A DNA stretch of 64,000 bases from Teredinibacter franksiae (GTDB lineage: Bacteria; Pseudomonadota; Gammaproteobacteria; Pseudomonadales; Cellvibrionaceae), in NCBI RefSeq assembly GCF_014218805.1, contig NZ_JACJUV010000001.1, positions 682,001 to 746,000 of the forward strand. The letters are read 5' to 3'. The notes under the pieces were generated by a model. The model saw nothing but the letters and a program-made list of their open reading frames with translations, was not told the DNA's origin and ran no database searches. This document shows positions 61,848 through 64,000 of the stretch, one piece after another. The position numbers were made by a program, and so were the translations under genes. The number at the start of each line of letters is the position of its first letter. The first letter of the stretch is position 1.

Positions 61848-63325
61848 CGCCTACCTTGCGCCAACGGTCTCTGAGCCTTACGAGGGTTGGGGGCCGTATT
61901 TGTAGGCTGGGTTTGCGGGTGATTGGGCGCTTGTCCAGACGGTTGTTGCGGTTGAAATTGTGATTGAGGTGATGATGGGCTTGCTGTTTGCGGCTGAAGT
62001 ACTGCATCAAGTAGCGCACGGCTTTGATCGTAGGGTGCGGCTTCTGTCATTTTTTGTGTGATAAATTTTTTGAGGTGCGGCTGCCGTTCAATGGCTTCAT
62101 CAATCTCCGGGTCACTGCCGCGGCTATAGGCACCAATGGCAATTAAATCTCGATTAGTACGAAAACGGCTCAGTAACTGCTTGAATTTTTGTGCTCGTAA
62201 AAGATGGTTTTCATCAACAATATTTGGCATAACACGACTGACGGAAGCCTCAACATCTATCGCCGGATAAACCCCCTCTTCCGCCAACTGACGGGAAAGC
62301 ACAATATGACCGTCCAAAATGGCTCGCGACGCGTCGGCAATGGGGTCCTGTAAATCATCACCTTCGGTTAAGACGGTATAAAATGCGGTAATAGACCCAC
62401 CGCCTTTATCCGCATTACCGGCACGCTCAACTAATTCAGGGATTTTGGCGAATACACTCGGGGGATAACCTTTTGTAGCCGGTGGCTCACCAATAGCCAA
62501 TGAGATTTCACGTTGTGCCTGAGCAAACCGCGTAAGTGAATCCATTAACAAGAGAACGTTCTTTCCTTGGTCGCGGTAATATTCGGCAATACGCGTGGAC
62601 AATTGCGACGCGCGTAAACGCATGAGCGGTGCATCATCGGCTGGCGCGGCCACGACAATGGCTTTGGTAAGCCCCTGCGGCCCAAGGGTATGATCAACGA
62701 ACTCCTTTACCTCTCGGCCACGCTCACCGATTAAACCCACAACAACGATATCGGCCGTGGTAAACCGGGTCATCATGCCAAGCAATACACTTTTACCTAC
62801 GCCACTACCGGCGAACAAGCCAATACGCTGGCCTTTACCAACGGTAAGTAAACTGTTTATGGCTCGAATACCCACATCCAACGGCTGATCGATGGGGTGC
62901 CGGTGTAAGGGGTTTATGGTACTGGGTTCCAAGTCTATCTTTGCATCGGTATTTACGGGCCCTAGGCCATCTAACGGCTGACCAATACCATTAAGAATTC
63001 GACCACGCAGATGGTCGCCCATACACAAATTTTTGTGCGCATGTATTGGCACAACCCGCGCACCGGGCTGCAGGCCTTCGAGTTTTTGCACCGGCATCAA
63101 AAATGTTTTTTCATTATGGAAGCCAACCACTTCGGCCTCCAACTCGCGGCCATTACTTAAAACGACTTTACACTGTCGCCCCACCGGCACATTCAAGCCA
63201 ACGGCTTCTAAAGTTAATCCAACAAGGCGTGTAAGCCTACCTTCCGCCTCGGGAACTAAGTCTAGGGAATGATCGCGGTCATACTTTTTTAGCCGATCGA
63301 ATATTGACGGCGAGAACGTATTCAC
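61844..63325 (-). CDS. fliI: Flagellar export ATPase FliI
   Basis: 493 residues. Walker [18 protein letters not shown] near 172, [10 protein letters not shown] near 205, Walker [21 protein letters not shown] near 255. Core length about 440, then a Pro/Gln/Ser-rich tail of roughly 50 residues ([20 protein letters not shown]) that standard FliI lacks. It energises export with FliH. ATGA overlaps with fliH and fliJ tie the three together. Confidence 0.95.
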   Translation of the reverse strand: MNTFSPSIFDRLKKYDRDHSLDLVPEAEGRLTRLVGLTLEAVGLNVPVGRQCKVVLSNGRELEAEVVGFHNEKTFLMPVQKLEGLQPGARVVPIHAHKNLCMGDHLRGRILNGIGQPLDGLGPVNTDAKIDLEPSTINPLHRHPIDQPLDVGIRAINSLLTVGKGQRIGLFAGSGVGKSVLLGMMTRFTTADIVVVGLIGERGREVKEFVDHTLGPQGLTKAIVVAAPADDAPLMRLRASQLSTRIAEYYRDQGKNVLLLMDSLTRFAQAQREISLAIGEPPATKGYPPSVFAKIPELVERAGNADKGGGSITAFYTVLTEGDDLQDPIADASRAILDGHIVLSRQLAEEGVYPAIDVEASVSRVMPNIVDENHLLRAQKFKQLLSRFRTNRDLIAIGAYSRGSDPEIDEAIERQPHLKKFITQKMTEAAPYDQSRALLDAVLQPQTASPSSPQSQFQPQQPSGQAPNHPQTQPTNTAPNPRKAQRPLAQGRR

Positions 63326-64000
63326 GCTGGGTCATCCAAGATGTTCTCGGATGATGACGCTGGAGAGCTAAATGAGGCCTCTGTAGAGGCGTTCGGAGCC
63401 GTGCTATTAGGTGTCGGCGGCGGACGACTAGTGTGTGATTCAGTGAGATCATCTACACTCGTTGAAACATCCCCCCGCGGTATGTCCGACATTTCTTCAA
63501 CATCCTGTAAAAAGTACTCGAATCGTTTTTCGATAGAGAAATCCACAAGGCTTTCGGCTGATTCAACTCGACAGCCTCCGGATGCCAAACGATTGTCGTC
63601 ACATAATCGCCAGCTTCTATGTTGCTGCGGCATTATGTCATCGAGTAATTTTGCGTCTTCTTCGTTTACAAATACGGTTACATTCTTGGCTCCCACCGGA
63701 AGCGCAGCTAACGCCCGCCCCACCAATTCACCCAGCTTATTTGGATCTGCCTGAATGGTATCAGCCACCAATTTTTGCGTGAGCCTCAAGGCAAGATCAA
63801 CAACCTGTTTTTCCAGTAGCGTATCCTGATCAAGCATGGGCGCCATCAACCTATTCGCAATTTCGGTAATACGCTTTTTTTCGTTGTCGAGCCCCTCACG
63901 AGTGTCACGATAAGCACGCTGCTCGCCAGCGGTTTGACCCTTTTTTTCACCCTGAGCCAAACCCTTTTCCATACCCTCTTTAAAACCGTCAGCGTAGCCT
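63322..64000 (-). CDS. fliH: Flagellar assembly protein FliH, partial at window edge
   Basis: The frame is open to the right end of the window, where it reads GYADGFKEG before the first in-window Met (63972), so the true start is outside. GxxxG-type repeats ([20 protein letters not shown]) are the FliH hallmark that regulates FliI. The C-terminal FliH domain spans the middle; a long Ser/Thr/Pro tail ([20 protein letters not shown]) ends the protein. fliI overlaps its stop by 4 nt. Confidence 0.93.
   Translation of the reverse strand, partial: GYADGFKEGMEKGLAQGEKKGQTAGEQRAYRDTREGLDNEKKRITEIANRLMAPMLDQDTLLEKQVVDLALRLTQKLVADTIQADPNKLGELVGRALAALPVGAKNVTVFVNEEDAKLLDDIMPQQHRSWRLCDDNRLASGGCRVESAESLVDFSIEKRFEYFLQDVEEMSDIPRGDVSTSVDDLTESHTSRPPPTPNSTAPNASTEASFSSPASSSENILDDPA

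Overview
The window comes from a gammaproteobacterium with a single polar, Pseudomonas-like flagellum. The base composition is near 50% GC by eye. The gyrA - mtaD - ubiG - mupP - yciK neighbourhood, the fused TyrA-AroA, FleN/FlhF, ParC/ParP, MotC/MotD and the HptB-HsbR-HsbA module all recall Pseudomonadales. The split, rearranged housekeeping genes and small palindromes suggest a marine Cellvibrionaceae-type relative (Teredinibacter/Saccharophagus group). That family-level placement is an inference. No rRNA, tRNA, CRISPR array, prophage or insertion sequence was seen.

Layout. (1) 1-12717, minus strand: housekeeping genes gyrA, pheA, cysC, tyrA-aroA, cysD, cysN, a ComEA-like protein, pyrF, cmk, lapA and partial lapB. 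The sulfate-activation genes cysC/D/N are interleaved with the aromatic amino acid genes, and rpsA-ihfB is absent from its usual place between cmk and lapA. (2) 13204-16707, plus strand: a tightly overlapping operon mtaD-ubiG-mupP-yciK, ended by a hairpin terminator shared with the convergent MCP/secreted-protein pair (16847-18711). A 15-bp five-copy tandem repeat sits at the stop codon of the secreted-protein gene. (3) 19038-34528, minus strand: the main flagellar/chemotaxis regulon, transcribed flhA, flhF, fleN, fliA, cheY, cheZ, cheA, cheB, motC, motD, parC, parP, cheW, DUF2802, lipoprotein. (4) 34529-39140: a non-flagellar insertion with a TPR/transglutaminase-like exported protein, a tiny zinc-ribbon membrane protein, a DUF3360 transporter and a divergent LysR regulator. 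(5) 39141-46462, minus strand: fliK-fliL-fliM-fliN-fliO-fliP-fliQ-fliR-flhB. (6) 46546-49071: hsbA-hsbR-hptB, a partner-switching module feeding the flagellar anti-sigma FlgM. (7) 49308-58885: a complete second chemotaxis cluster of F7 (P. aeruginosa che2) order: STAS-cheY-cheA-cheW-MCP-cheR-cheD-cheB. (8) 59672-61402, plus strand: a LacI-sensor/GAF/PAS protein without an output domain. (9) 61395-64000, minus strand: fliJ, fliI and partial fliH.

How the genes work together. FliHIJ, FliOPQR and FlhAB form the flagellar export machine, FliK sets hook length, FliLMN and MotCD form switch and stator, and FlhF/FleN set flagellar site and number. FliA drives late genes. CheYZAB/W with ParC/ParP make the polar chemosensory array that controls the motor. 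The second cluster appears to be a separate cytoplasmic array: its soluble MCP carries one N-terminal PAS plus a PAS triplication and ends in an xWExF CheR-tether peptide. Sequences with RpoN (sigma54) -24/-12 spacing precede fliK, fliL, parC and cheW, with weaker ones before flhA and hsbA, which fits FleQ/RpoN control.

Most unusual points: the output-less LacI/GAF/PAS sensor inside the flagellar locus; the second CheA with a duplicated P2-like domain and a TTD microsatellite; the main CheA with four copies of an EFExxLD motif in place of P2; the mini-palindromes around cysN; a structured 660-bp noncoding stretch downstream of the ComEA-like gene; and the transporter island splitting flhA from flhB.
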